From Ostrinia nubilalis (Eukaryota > Arthropoda > Insecta > Lepidoptera > Crambidae), in the NCBI RefSeq assembly GCF_963855985.1, contig NC_087118.1, forward strand, positions 3,162,001 through 3,226,000: DNA of 64,000 bases. The letters run 5' to 3'. Below, piece after piece: positions 1 through 11,508 of the stretch. Below the pieces are notes generated by a model. That model saw only the letters and a program-made list of their open reading frames with translations. It did not search any database and had not been told where the DNA came from. The stretch's first letter is position 1. Each line of letters starts with the position of its first letter. The position numbers were made by a program, and so were the translations under genes.

Positions 1-330
1 TGTTTGATACTCTTTCACGTAAAAACTACTAAACGGATTTTTACTTACACTTGATAAACTTTACAGTAGGTACCTAGATAATATTTTTTATACATGAGAA
101 TAGCATAATAGAGGTACTTAGTTTTTGCCTACGGCTTTGTCCGCTTTATTTTAAGTAAAGCAGATTTTGAAATAGTTTGAAATAGTACCGGTACCAAGAA
201 CTTATATTTTTTTCGTTATCCAAATGTTAATTATTATTTGACATACGTTTAGGTATTCAGTTTGGCAATTTGGCATTCATTCAGGTACTCCAGTCCTTCT
301 TAAATGTTATAAAATTTTATGGCTTTTAAA
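1..330. other. AT-rich repeat remnants, no gene
   Basis: No coding region is visible. The first 60 bases (CTCTTTCACGTAAAAACT, then CTAAACGGATTTTT) and the stretch near 125-155 (TTTTTGCCTACGGCTTTG) resemble parts of the short Helitron-like repeats seen at 44446-44652, but in mixed order, so this is a decayed remnant. Confidence 0.4.
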
Positions 331-340
331 TATTTTTTGC

Positions 341-474
341 CAGGGGGGACAACAGTCCTCAAATCATTGATTAAAAATCTAGTCCTGTTGTCTCCCCTAG
401 CCAGGGGGGACAACAGGATTTCGAAATCCTGTTGGCTCCCCTAGGGGGGCCAAGCAGGGGGGACAACAGGACTG
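341..474. repeat. Miniature inverted-repeat element, CAACAGGACT family
   Basis: The block is built of inverted copies of AGTCCTGTTG and CAACAGGACT with G-runs (CAGGGGGGACAACAGG) around a GATTTCGAAATC palindrome. A shorter relative with the same core lies at 33155-33232, so this is a dispersed family. It has no coding capacity. Non-autonomous DNA element is an inference from the palindromic layout. Confidence 0.6.
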
Positions 475-699
475 CACCAGCGCACGACACTCAGGGTCAG
501 AGCGCGATATTGGAGTCGACGGTAGACGAAGACGTAGGAAGGTTACCCACTACATAATTATTTTGTTTGGTCAAACCAAAATTTTAACTAAGGCATCGCA
601 TCACGAAAACCACAAGAACTATCGCGTTGCTTACAAGATTTTGAAAAGTCGTCACGTATGAAGTTGATTCGACCTCCTGACTTCCGATTCCTCGCATCA

Positions 700-1210
700 A
701 ACGATAAGCCGGGATTGTGTGCGTATGGATTGAGTGAGCACCCCCTGGAAAGCATTAAATTTATACTTTTCTAGTTGTAAAAGGCCTAAAACGTATTGTA
801 AAAACAATCTTTCCATTTGTAAAAAGATTAAACCAAAGATAAATAGATAAAAGTCGGCTCACTCAGTCCATACAGAGGATCAGCCGGATCTCCGTATTAT
901 AATAAGTTTATAAATATCATTAATGCTCGGTATATTGTAAAAACTCTGCAAAGTTAGTGTCTTTAATTTTAGATGTGTGAAGGCCGTAATTAAAAAGTTA
1001 TACATGATTCTTTGTGCTCACTCAATCCATACGCTTTTATAAGTGCCGATATTCTGACGAACCAACTATAAAACCGCATTCCAGCATATGTCTTGTCGAA
1101 GTAAACCTTAAACAGCATTGTTTATCATATAAAACTAACCACTATTACTGTGCGTTCTTGAGAAATATTCTGATAAAAGTGCTCACTCAATCCATACGTT
1201 TTTGGAAAGA
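700..1210. repeat. Cluster of a 20-bp motif, CTCACTCAATCCATACG
   Basis: Four near-identical copies of GTGCTCACTCAATCCATACG occur at about 718-741 (reverse orientation), 858-874, 1014-1032 and 1179-1198. They may be termini of small inverted-repeat elements inserted near one another. No gene is visible. Confidence 0.45.
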
Positions 1211-1354
1211 CAAAAATCTTTAGTTTAGTAAACATGGTGAACATTTTACAATAGAAGTAAACTCTTTTACTAAATTTTTGTTACTAAACCTTATGATGTT
1301 TTTATTTAGTTTAAAAGATATGCAATAATTAATGTTTGTATGAAACTCTATAGA

Positions 1355-2045
1355 CTATAGTCTTTTTCACCTAAGATGATTCGTATGACGTTTCGAGTTT
1401 GAAAGTTATAGAGATGTCACATAACTAAACCATAGCGATTTATCTATCGATTTTTTTCTAAGAGTTAGTGAAACCTACTTTTAGAGAAATATTTTGTATA
1501 TGTGTTATTTAACAAAAAAACATGTTTTTTTTAATTACAAATATTATTGTAACAATTTTTTATTGATAATATTCAAATTCCATGGACTTCGTGTTCAAAA
1601 AAACGATTCCTAAAAAGTTCTGGTTCTATTTCTTTAAATTAAAAACTATTAATTTATTTTCAATGCGTTTATTAAAGTCAACAATCGAAAAATATAGTTG
1701 ATTTTTGAGATGTTTTTAATAACTAAGTAATCACTACAATCGATTAATGAACCGCGGAAATAATCGATTTTGTTATACAACAAATACCCCAGCACAAAAT
1801 CTATTCCGTTTCACACATTGCGTACATTAAATAAAAAATATTTTTACATCGTATTTAATTAAAATATAATCAATAGACTCAGATTTTACTATATATTTCA
1901 AGACAAGTAGTTAATTTTTTTTTTATTATATTGCTAATGAAATACAAATATTTTTTCAAAAATATTCTGCATATGTAGTATGCGTAATATGGATAACCTT
2001 AAAGTGTCATACGGATCATCTTAGCTGAAAAAGACTATAGGGTGT
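1355..2045. mobile_element. MITE with about 38-bp terminal inverted repeats
   Basis: The left end (TATAGTCTTTTTCACCTAAG from about 1355) is matched in inverted orientation by the right end (CTGAAAAAGACTATAGGG, ending near 2043). The similarity continues inward through GATGATNCGTATGAC. The interior is AT-rich and non-coding. TA or TATA at both edges suggests a TA-type target duplication, as in Tc1/mariner-like MITEs; that assignment is an inference. Confidence 0.6.
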
Positions 2046-2290
2046 CTGTCTACACGTTACAAAATTAAAAGACTTTTTCCTGACATAATTTATAAATAAA
2101 TAAATGTATTCGAAAAAGATATATTTACCTTACATAAATCTTAACCACGTCCTTTCCCGGGACTCAACAAACTATCTCTAAACAACTACTTACATTCTTC
2201 CCACTCTCTCCCCTATCCTCCTTACCAAATTCCCTCTAAGTATTATCATTCTTAGTTAATATAAATTCTAGCGTTAAGAGTAGAATCTCA
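2046..2290. other. No gene seen
   Basis: AT-rich sequence with no recognisable coding or repeat structure. Confidence 0.4.
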
Positions 2291-2304
2291 AACTAAATCA
2301 CACT

Positions 2305-2400
2305 TGAAACGACGGGTTCATCCAGTGTTTAAGTAAGTAGATGATAGAGCAGTCGCCCGGCAAGCGTAAGGACGTGGGTTCGATTCCCGCCTTGTGTAAA
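2305..2400 (+). repeat. tRNA-like repeat (degenerate)
   Basis: GAGCAGTCGCCCGGCAAGCG followed by GTGGGTTCGATTCCCGCC (an RNA polymerase III B-box-like T arm) matches the better preserved tRNA-like repeat near 63460. The upstream flank (AGCGTTAAGAGT, ATCTCAAACTAA) is also shared. The D-arm is damaged, so this is a decayed repeat and not a tRNA gene. Confidence 0.55.
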
Positions 2401-2519
2401 AAAAACGACCAAAACATGTCGCTCTGTTTTCACACATGTTTATGTTAATAAATATCTTTATTAATCTATGAATGTGACTAATTGAAATTGTGGATTTTAC
2501 TTCGTCGTTTATTTATTCA

Positions 2520-2656
2520 CACGATGGACCGATGACCTCATAAAGGTAGCAAGAAGGCGTTGGATGAAGGCTGCTACCAACCGGGCGCGATGTGCATATC
2601 ATTAGGGAAGGCCTATGTTCAGCAGTGGAGTCGTGGCTGAAATGATGATGATGATT
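2520..2656 (+). pseudogene. RTE LINE 3' end fragment
   Basis: In the plus strand the sequence reads as the last residues of an RTE-clade ORF (RWTDDLIKVA, then RRWMKAATNRA), then GGCCTATGTTCAGCAGTGG and an ATGATGATGATG tail. The C-terminal motif and the trinucleotide tail are typical of RTE LINEs. It is severely 5' truncated. Confidence 0.7.
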
Positions 2657-2796
2657 CATTAAGTATAATAACTACTAAACTGGTCCATAAACTTCTAGGA
2701 AAATAAGAACTAAAAGCAAACAGTTTAAAAAATATTTATTAAATTATAAATTAAATTTAAAACCTAAGATTTTTTTTATACAATGTAGAACAACTA

Positions 2797-3190
2797 TACA
2801 GGGTGTTAGGTAAATGGGTATATGAGCCGACACTAGCCCATGTTAACATGGGCATATCGTCACCGTCGTGGCAGAATTAAATAACTGACACTTTTGGCAA
2901 AAAACTACTTTTTCCACTTTTTGTATAGAAGAAAGTGTTACCTATATTTTGGTCTTACTCTCGTGGCAATATCTATGATATTTCCAAAGATATCTTCAGT
3001 TTAGTGAAACTATTGACCATAAATTACAACACTGTTTGTTGTAGAATTTACGTGGCAAAACTGAATAAGTGACTTTATTTAATTCTGCCACAACTCACTA
3101 CGAAACATTGCTTCAAAATACTTATACTAAGAAAGTCAATAAGTGACTTTATTTAATTCTGCCACAACTCGATTCGATCAAAATACTCGT
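2797..3190. repeat. Short inverted-repeat elements
   Basis: TGGCAGAATTAAATAA near 2871 is matched in inverted orientation by TTATTTAATTCTGCCACA near 3075 and again near 3153. Just upstream, ACAGGGTGTTAGGTAAATGG starts another short repeat. No coding sequence is visible. Confidence 0.45.
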
Positions 3191-3284
3191 ACAATTGTGT
3201 TTTTGATTTATTTTATTTTTGTAACATTACTTTAAATGTTACTTTAAGTTTCAATGTTCATTACTCAGATGTTGCATATGGATA

Positions 3285-4518
3285 GTGACCTTCATCATTA
3301 TCATCATTTCAGTCATAATAGGACATCCAATGCCGAACATAGGCCTCCCCCAATGATTTCCAATATAACCGACTGATAGCGGTCTACATCCAGTGCTTTC
3401 CTGTTACCTTTACGAAGTCCACATTGTGCTTTCCGGTACGTGTCCTCCACTCCAGAACCTTGCTGCCCCATCGCCTGTCAGTTCTGCGTATTATGTGCCC
3501 TGTCTCTTGTACAGAAAAACCGAGCATAGCCCTCTTCAAAGCACGTTGTGCAACTTTGAGCTTATTTATAGGGCCTATATAGTAAGAGGCTGCGTTCCCG
3601 AGCCGTATATCATCAGTGGTAACACATACAGATTGTAGATTTTTGTCTTTAGGCACTGAGATATTTTGCACAAAAGGATGTTGTGTAGTTTCCCGAACGC
3701 TGCCCAGCCGAGTTGGATTCGACCTCTTTCTCTACCTAGCTAAAACGTTTGTCCGAGGTAGACATACTTGTCAACAATCTCGAGATTCGAGCTCCTAAAC
3801 GAAACTGGGTAGGGCGCAATATAGACATTTGACAAAAGCTTCATTTTTCCATATTGTTCCCAAGGCCTACCTTTTGGGATATTAAGGTCTTCGATTATTG
3901 TGCCGAGGTTTTCCAGTGATTTTGCCATGACCACACAATATTGTCGACAAACCGAAGGTGAGTGATATACTCGTCGTTGATGTTTATGCCGAATCCTTTC
4001 TATTCAAGGAGTTTGAAAGCGTCTTCCAATGCAGCGGTGAATACTTTCAGAGATCCGGAGATATAACATCTCCCTCATGCCTCGCTGCAGAGCAATAGCC
4101 CTCGTACTCCACTCCTGTACTTGGACCAACATGGTGGCGTTTCTGTACAAGCACTTCAGCACCTCGATATGTACCGATACTTTTCAGAAACCGGCTTTCT
4201 CGGGAGGCTGGAAGTCATCGAACCTACGCGCGAGATCATTCGTGGTAACTTTCGAAAACAGCTTGTAGACATGACTCAGAAGCGAGATGGGTCAGTAATT
4301 CTTCAGCAAGGTTTTATCCCCTTTCTTGAAGAAGAGTACCACCACGCTTCTGTTCCTTGCCTCTGGCGTTGTTCCCTGGGGTAAGAAGAAGTTAAATAGT
4401 CTCTGAAGAACTTGACTTCAATATCTATGTTCCACCCGCGTTCACAAGCTCCGAGGTTATTCCGTCATCACCCGGTGCCTTGTTGTTCTTTAGGTGTTTG
4501 AGAGCCATCCTAATCTCG
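3285..4518 (-). pseudogene. RTE LINE, 3' half (reverse transcriptase and C-terminus)
   Basis: Minus-strand remnant of an RTE-clade retrotransposon, whose ORF normally encodes an AP endonuclease and reverse transcriptase. Reading right to left one sees KHLKNNKAPGDDGIT (about 4410-4510), the degenerate LQRGMREGDVISPD region (about 4050-4100), a decayed catalytic motif reading LRFVDN where FADD is expected (about 3936-3965), and a C-terminal segment with GHIIRRTDRRWGSKVLEWR (about 3400-3500). It ends at an ATGATGATAATGATG-like tail near 3285. Frameshifts and stops make it inactive. Its upstream part is on the far side of the nest at 58748-59090. Joining the two gives a continuous RTE order, so the 54 kb between them is an insertion. 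Confidence 0.8.
4509..4518. repeat. Target-site duplication of the foldback element, left copy
   Basis: CCTAATCTCG precedes the left terminal repeat here, and the same ten bases follow the right terminal repeat at 58738-58747. If the terminal repeat begins with GTGAACG and not TGAACG, the duplication shortens to the 8-bp core CTAATCTC. The RTE sequence needs this segment only once. Confidence 0.8.
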
Positions 4519-5215
4519 TGAACGTCAGAATGGCGAGTGTATGATAATAGAAATTAACAAAATAAATACGATTAATTAATACCTGAGGTGTACCTTGGTG
4601 TACCTTTAGTTATTTATTTTGTACTTCTCTAAGATGGGAGCAATTACGATTGCAAAATGAGCCGCCAACCTGATATCAGGTTGGCGGGTGTATGCTGAAA
4701 TTGGACGAAACAGGTAAGTTATGGTTTTCTAATATTTATCATTATTTAGTACCTGAGATGTGCCTCACAAATACCTAATGAATATGAACCAAATGCGACG
4801 AATAATTAAGGAGAAAATCGATACGAAAAATTTGATGTCCACCTTTTTTTTGATGGCCACCATTTTTTATAAGAAGTTAGAAAGTTGATACCGACACAGA
4901 TAATACATACCGTAGTATTTTTAAAGTCTGTTTTTATGGCACGCACACTTTTGCATTTGCCAACGCCATTAATTTGCTAAAATCAAAAAGTTAGTATTGA
5001 TAGTGTAGCGCCCTCCTGTAAATGTCATAAATAAGGTTGTCCAACGTGGCAACAATCGGAACTAATAATCGAGACATCGTCTTCCTCTTCTTCAAATTTT
5101 ATTCTCTTCTTTTTTTCCTCTCCTGTCCTTCTTCTGTTTCTCTGATTTGTAAAATAAGAAGAAATAAGACGAAAAAATAAAAAGATGAGAAAAGAATAAA
5201 AAGATATAAGGCAAA
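4519..5215 (+). mobile_element. Foldback-like DNA element, left arm
   Basis: The sequence starting TGAACGTCAGAATGGCG is repeated in inverted orientation at 58246-58737, giving terminal inverted repeats of about 500 bp with an 8-10 bp TSD. This arm has about 200 extra bases that include a perfect 26-bp palindrome at 4662-4687. After about 5065 the arm becomes pyrimidine-rich and then purine-rich. With the BEL2 and Polinton insertions removed, the element would be only about 1.2 kb and non-coding. Long inverted repeats and this TSD length fit foldback or Mutator-like elements; the superfamily is an inference. Confidence 0.7.
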
Positions 5216-5696
5216 TGTGCGTTTGTCGCACTGAAAATTTCGTTTATTACGCTGGTTCAGGGAATTTGATTTGAAAGTGGACTGTATAGGTTTTTTATAA
5301 TAGAAAATTGATGGAAGGTAGATCAGTCCTCGCAACACAGAGACAGGTAATCTGAGCTTCACCAACCTTAAAATCGACCCTCGCCACGGACGGAAGCCAA
5401 CATGCAGACGCACGGCGTTCTGGGCGGTGGAGCACTGCCAGAGTATGCTCGGAGCTGATGCTGATGATGATGATGGTACGCGGAGCACGGCTACACGCGA
5501 ATTATAGCAAAAGACACGGTCTTTTGAGGGAGTGAACGTCACTCGTAGACTCGCTAAGCGTGCGCGACACACGGGTGTGCGCGATGAGCGTCGCCGGGCC
5601 AGTGGGGCTTGCTCCGACCATTGGACGATGGTAGGATAATAAAGTTGGCGAAGCAAATGTGAGAATACCCGCCAATATTTTTACAAGGACTGAACA
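5216..5696 (-). repeat. BEL2 3' LTR
   Basis: The 481-bp repeat is nearly identical to 42077-42557 in the same orientation. On the minus strand it begins TGTTCAGTCC directly after a purine tract (GGTGGGGGGTA, polypurine tract) and ends ACGCACA, giving TG...CA termini. GCAAA at 5211-5215 matches GCAAA after the other LTR. Long apparent reading frames through this block are LTR sequence, not genes. Confidence 0.85.
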
Positions 5697-5844
5697 TACC
5701 CCCCACCGAAATCACTGTGATGATTTCTTGTAATTATTATTTGTGACAGGTATGAAATAAAATAAATTTAGTGCCTAACTACCTTACATAGACCTAGTTA
5801 TAAAATTAAAATTAGAAAGTGTATGTTATTTAAATTAATTTGCA

Positions 5845-6073
5845 TAGGGCAAAGGGCAAACTTTATTAACGGGTCTTTTAAAGATGCCATTTTGAGTTCT
5901 TACAGTAATGATGCGGACAACATTATCAGGTCCAGGATGAATTTCTTCAATCCTGCCTCGCGGCCACTGTAAGGGTCGAGTTAGATTAGATTTAAGCAAT
6001 ACTAAATCTCCCACTTTTAGATTAGGTGCAGAAGAAAACCACTTTTCCCTCTGCTGAAGAGTATGAAGGTAGT
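5845..6073 (-). pseudogene. BEL2 pol, C-terminal integrase segment
   Basis: This minus-strand segment encodes the integrase C-terminal domain of BEL/Pao elements. It contains the conserved LKVGDLVLL motif and a basic end with TQNGIFKRPVNKV, followed by a stop near 5845. It joins directly to the segment ending at 12449, because BEL1 was inserted here with duplication of GTAGT. The polypurine tract and 3' LTR follow on the minus strand. Confidence 0.8.
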
Positions 6074-7008
6074 TGTTGGGGACGACTCGCCGAGAAGGAG
6101 GAAATCGGCGAAATAGTGGCGCGAACGAATGCGTACACCGTTGCGCGTAAACTGTAAATGTGTATGTTTTGTATGTTAATTATTGAATATTTAAGGTTTT
6201 AACATGTATTTGATGGTCTCTGTAATAATATTAAATAGCTTGATATATAATTTATGGAAATATTAACCGTTTATGTAAGTTACATAAGTAAAGATGGTAA
6301 ATGATGAATAATTCTTTATAGAAGATGTAATTTATTAAGGGCTAAGTTAAATTGTAATATATAAGGAAAGACGAAACCTATGTACTACTTTTTACATGAA
6401 AATAATAAAGAGGACACATATTAATTAAGGAAAACAGATAATTAAGAATAAGAAGATAGGGAATCGCTTAGGAGTGAGCGAGATAGGCATGTGAGCGCTC
6501 ACGGACGCGTCTGTCTGAGAGGGAGGGTTTGAAAGAGAGATAGCCTACATTCGGGCATGGCGATTGGTGTAGATTATGGGCGATTGCCGCGACTAAACCC
6601 TCGCTCTCAGACAAGACATAAGAAGCGCGCCTCGAGCCCAAAAAGTTAGTTCGTTCCTGAGTTAGTTCGTCAGTTCGTCAGTTCAGTTCGTGAATCCAGT
6701 CAGTCCAGTGCAGAGAAATCGGAATAAGTGCGAGTCGAGCTAAGCTCCTCCTAAACGCGACGCGGTTGCCCTATTCGAACGGGCAAAGTGTAGTGTAGTT
6801 CTAGACTTAAGGACAGGACCTACATAGTGTTAAGTGAAGATTTGTGAATTTGTGAAGTGATTAAAGAAGCTATACAGTCCATTGCGTTTTTATTTATCAA
6901 GAACTATCGATGAACGGTTGGCGGTTCGAGCTCCGCCGATCAGACCCAGTGCACGCACCGACACACCGAGCGGCTACTTCAGATCCCAACAGTGGGCGGT
7001 CGTGCACA
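6074..7008 (+). repeat. BEL1 5' LTR
   Basis: Starts TGTTGGGGACGACTCGCCG and ends GTCGTGCACA. It matches 11509-12443 over its full 935 bp as far as I can see. It contains AT-rich sequence in its first half and a GTTAGTTCGTCAGTTCG-type direct-repeat region near 6645-6700. Confidence 0.9.
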
Positions 7009-7011
7009 GTT

Positions 7012-7029
7012 TGGTCCTTCGAGCCGGAT
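7012..7029 (+). promoter_or_regulatory. BEL1 primer-binding site (tRNA-Tyr type)
   Basis: TGGTCCTTCGAGCCGGAT begins 3 bp after the LTR and is complementary to the 3' end of insect tRNA-Tyr (acceptor strand TCGAAGGA plus CCA), as I recall that sequence. BEL2 has the related TGGTCTTCGAGCCG with one base missing. Confidence 0.7.
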
Positions 7030-7215
7030 CTACGGAACCCCTGGATCTACGGCACCCTGGAATACGGAACCCTGGGGTAGGGAACCCCGGACTACGGAAC
7101 CCCAGACTACGGAACCCCAGACTACGGAACCCCGGACTACGGAACCCCTGGTCTACGGAACCCCAACTAAGGAACCCAAGCTACGGAACCCGGACTTTGG
7201 AAACCGGAACGTAAG
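7029..7215 (+). repeat. Tandem repeat in the BEL1 leader
   Basis: Roughly ten imperfect copies of a unit of about 16 bp, ACTACGGAACCCC plus two or three bases, lie between the primer-binding site and the coding start. In all frames they give low-complexity peptides, which I do not treat as genes. Confidence 0.8.
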
Positions 7216-7280
7216 GAAGCGGGTCATAGTTGGAACCCTACGGACTACGAGCACTTAGAACCCGATCATCAACTGGAACT

Positions 7281-10200
7281 ATGGTGGTTACCCGGAGCCA
7301 AGACGGCAGGGAACCCGCGGAGGAGCAGCCGAGAACGCGACAAGCCACGCTGAGGCGAACGTTCGCGGAGCCGCCGCAATCACCTTCGACTGGACCACTA
7401 CGAGAAGAGGGTCAAGAAATGGAACCCCCGAGAGGAGAGAGGCAAGAAAGAGAACCCTCACGAACAGAGGTGCCAAGAACTGTGACCATACGTGCGCCAT
7501 CAGTGAGGTCAACCTCAAGTGCGACCGCCAGAATAAGAGCAGCGGAGATCGCGGCAGCGGAACGGTTGGCTGCGATTAGAAAGAAGGAACTTGAACTCGA
7601 AGCGGACCTTATAAAGAAGCGTTTGGCCGCCGAGATCGAAGACATACAAGAAGAAGAGAGAGTTGCGAGCGAAACCGGCGACCACGCACACGAGCGGGTC
7701 GAAGGCTGGCTACGCGAGCAGCCGATTGCAACCGCGACAACAACGACGCGTGTTGAGGATACGGGTGCGCCACGGGGGGAGCCCCCCGATGAGGGGCGCT
7801 ACTCAAGATCGCCGACGCGGACGCCTGCGCGGGAACGTCAAAGAAGCAGCGGGCGCGCTATCGAGCAACTAGCAGAAGCCATCAGAGATATGGCATATCG
7901 GCCGGGCAGACAGGAATTGCCAATATTCAGCGGAGCAGCAACGGAGTGGCTTCCGTTTAGAGCGGCAATCCGTGATTCCGGGATTTTAACGAAAGGAACA
8001 CCGGCCGACAATCTAGCAAAGCTGCGGTCAAGTTTAAGGGGAGAGGCCAGAGAGGTCGTCGCGGCTCTACTTTACACTGCAGCAGATCCAGTATTGATAG
8101 TGAGAACGTTAGACCAGTACTATGGAAGGCCAGAGCACATAATAGATCGTGCGCTGGACGAGATCAGACATCTGCCGAAACCAGGAGCCGCAGCAATAGA
8201 TCTCAACAAGTTTGCCATCAAGCTCCAGAATATCGTGTCGATTATTCAGAACATCGATAACAGTGGATATTTGATGAACCCTATGTTGGCGAGGGATGTT
8301 ATTGAGAAACTCAATCCTCACACACGGACGAGGTGGTGTGACTTCGCAGCGGACAGGAAGCGGCCGGGGGAACCAGACATCGTAGCACTGTCTCGCTTTC
8401 TAATGGAAGAGGCGGACAAAGCGATGATGTACTCCTATACGCCGATGGCTTCCAGTTCCGGAACGCAAGCCTCAACTTCGAAGCCGACAGTGAAGAAAAG
8501 TGCGCGAATATATAACGCGAGTGAAACGACCGCACGCAATGACAATAATGGACAAGTTAGTGACAATAAAAGACAAATAAAGTGCGTGTGTTGTGGTGGA
8601 GATCACGTAGTGCCAGACTGTGATCGGTTCAAAGACAAAAGTGAATCGGATCGGTGGGAACTGATAAAGAAGTGCCGATTGTGTTTCCTGTGCCTAGTGT
8701 CCACTCATAGACGGCAAAACTGCAAAGCCCGTGCTTGTGATCGTTGTGCTAGACCTCATCACCACCTGCTGCACGCGGACCGGAGAACTACGCCTGTGCA
8801 GGAGACCGTCGTGACTGCGACCGCAACTACGGATCGGCAGGTACTTTTAAAGATGTGTCCGGTGACCCTGCGAGGCCCTCTAGGAGAGGTAAGGACCTAC
8901 GCCCTTCTGGACGAAGGCGCTACGGTCTCATTGATAGACGCTGACCTAGCGAAGTCGCTAACCAAGGGCGGGACGCCGAGGCCCATAACCATCAAGGGGG
9001 TCAATGCGACAACGAAAGAGGAGGCCAGCCGCGAGGTACAGTTAAACATAAAGGGCTGGTTCGAGAATGAGGAGCACGAGCTGGTATTGAGGACGATAAA
9101 GAACTTCGAGCTGACACCTCAGACAGTACCAGGCCGTGTATTGAAGTACCCGCACTTAAAAGACATTGAAGGTCTGACCTATGGAAAGGCAAAGCCACAA
9201 GTCCTAATAGGGGCCGATCATTGGGACTTGCTCGTGGCCACCGACGTGAGACGAGGAGCAAAGCACGAGCCGGCGGCAACTAGGACTCCGCTGGGATGGG
9301 TGGTCCATGGGATCCTGCCGTTCAGGATAATAAAGAGGAACGGTGGGACGGTGCTTCACGTCGTGGACAACACAGAGGAAATAGTGGCGTGGAACTTTGA
9401 GAAGGAGGCGCTCGGTGTGGGTGTGAGGAAGGCCACAAAGCCCGCCGAGGAGAAGGCCGAAACAATGGATAAAGAATATGAAGCCGTGGGTTTGCGGGAA
9501 ACGGAAGAGGGCGAACCACACGTGTTTTGCGACGCGAGCGAGCAGGGTTATGCAGCAGTGGCATACGCGCGCTTCCCAAAGAAGAACGGAGGCGCCGGGG
9601 TGAGCCTGCTCGCCTCCAAGGCGAGAGTGTCGCCAAAGAAGACCCAGACTATCCCAAGGCTGGAGTTGCAGGCAGCAGTGATCGCAACCAGACTCGCGGT
9701 CTCCCTGAAGCGGGAGCATCGATTGCGGTTCAGCCGGACCTTCTATTGGACCGATTCCAGCACCGTCCTGCATTGGATAAAGAATGGCGCCAAGCTGGAG
9801 CGACAGTACGTGCAAGTAAGGTTGGGAGAGATCCAAGAAGACTCCGAACCCCAAGAATGGCGCTGGGTCCCCACCGAAATGAATGTCGCCGACGAGGCGA
9901 CCAGGAAGAAACTGGACGGGGAGGTCATAATGACGACTTGGCTCAACGGTCCCGAGTTTCTGAAAGACCCGGAGGCCTCATGGCCTGAACTGGAGGAGCG
10001 AGCGGTGCACACGGCGCAAGAGGAGCCACATGACACCCTCATAGACATGAGCAGATTCTCCAGCTATGAGAAACTTGTGAGGACGTTGGCGTACGTATTG
10101 CTCTTCATCCAAAGAGTGAAGACGAAGAGCAAAAAAGAACTGGACGTGCAGCACCTGGAAAGCGCTGAGAAGATAGTAACCATCATGGCGCAACAGGAGA

Positions 10201-11477
10201 GTTTCCCCAAGGAAGTGAAAGAATTAAGGACTGGGAAGCCGATTCCAAAAGAAAGTCGACTATTCGCGTTGGACCCTGCGATGCACGAGGGCATCATCAG
10301 GATGAGGGGTCGCATACAAAGAGCAGCAGTCGACGAGGATGTGAAAAGGCCAATCATCCTAGACAGAAGGCATCAGCTGACGAAGTTGCTGGTGAAACAT
10401 TACCACGAGCGGGCTCTCCATGCAAACAATGAGAGAGTCGTGAACGAGTTGCGGCAAAAGTACGCAATACTGGGGCTGAGAACGGCGGTTCGCTCAGCGG
10501 CACACTCGTGCTAGCTTTGTCGAATAAGGAAGGCGACACCGCAGCAGCCAATAACTGGAGACCTACCTGATTCCCGACTGAAAGACGTTCAGCGGGCCTT
10601 CACTCACTGTGGAGTGGACTACTTCGGCCCGATGCTGGTGAAGATCGGGCGCCGTCGAGAGAAGAGGTGGGGTGCACTCTTCACGTGCCTCACCACGCGA
10701 GCAGTGCACATTGAGTTGGTACCTTCCCTGAGCACCGACTCTGCAATCATGGCGTTGCGCCGGATGGCGGCGCGACGAGGATGGCCGGCAGTGATCTGGT
10801 CCGACAATGGGACCAACTTCAGGGGCGCGGACCAGGAACTGCGAGCAGCGTTCAAGGAGTGGCTGCCGGAGCTGAAGGATGCGGCTCTCACACAGAGGGT
10901 CCGATGGCAGTTCATCCCACCAGGCGCTCCGCACCAGGGCGGTGCGTGGGAGCGTCTGGTCAGGAGCATCAAGGTGGCATTGGCCGCCACGCTGCGCGAG
11001 CGGGTACCGAGCGAAGAGGTACTCGCCACATTGCTGAGTGAGGCTGAGCATTCAGTCAATTCTCGCCCACTCACCCACGTCTCGGTTGATCCGCGAGATC
11101 CCGAGGCCCTCACCCCTAACCACTTTCTGTTGGGGACATCATCGGGTCTACCCCTAACGGGCCCGACAAGCGCTGACGAGAAGAGGCTTTGGCGCGCGAC
11201 GCAAGCGCTTGCTGACGCCTTCTGGAGGAGATGGTTGCGCGAGTACCTCCCTACCCTGGTACCGCGCGGCCAATCGCAGAACCAGCAGCGACAACTAGCC
11301 CCTGGCGACCTTGTGGTCGTTGTGGACCACGCCCTACCCCGAAACACGTGGCCGCGAGGCGTCGTGGAGCGAGTTTGGCCGGGGCCTGACGGAGCAGTAC
11401 GAGTGGCGGAGATCCGGACCAAGGGCGGCGTCTTCCGACGCCCCGTGACTCGCCTCGCCGTGCTGAGGATGGAGTAG
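7281..11477 (+). pseudogene. BEL1 gag-pro-(RT deleted)-RNase H-integrase, one nonsense codon
   Basis: The first ATG is at 7281; the frame is open further upstream, but only from a TTG. Gag (7281 to about 8550) ends in Cys-rich knuckles (CVCCGGDHVVPDC near 8584, then further C/H pairs). The aspartic protease follows with ALLDEGATVSLID near 8908, then GWVVHGIL near 9296. The frame then runs directly into RNase H (HVFCDASEQGYAAVAY near 9518, YWTDSSTVLHWI near 9745), so the reverse transcriptase is missing by an in-frame deletion around 9470-9510. The integrase has an HHCC zinc-binding region, catalytic Asp in VDYFGP and WSDNGTNF, and Glu in GGAWERL. A single in-frame TAG at 10512-10514 interrupts the zinc region; the same frame then stays open to 11477. 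LTRs flank it on both sides. Confidence 0.88.
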
Positions 11478-11508
11478 GCGGCGCCGGGAGCTTCGCCGGG
11501 GGGAGAAC

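Noticed and set aside
3393..4384. Plus-strand frames at 3393-3638, 3616-3798 and 4077-4384
   Set aside because: Antisense to the RTE LINE remnant.
5099..5656. 185-residue minus-strand reading frame (and its twin at 42230-42517)
   Set aside because: It lies inside the BEL2 LTRs and has no protein family signature; its repetition follows from LTR duplication.
6882..7258. Pro/Arg-rich frames before BEL1 gag
   Set aside because: They translate the TACGGAACCCC tandem repeat in two frames and start within the LTR.
9204..9854. 216-residue minus-strand frame
   Set aside because: Antisense to the BEL1 RNase H region and without domain features. The same holds for the antisense frames at 10563-11422.
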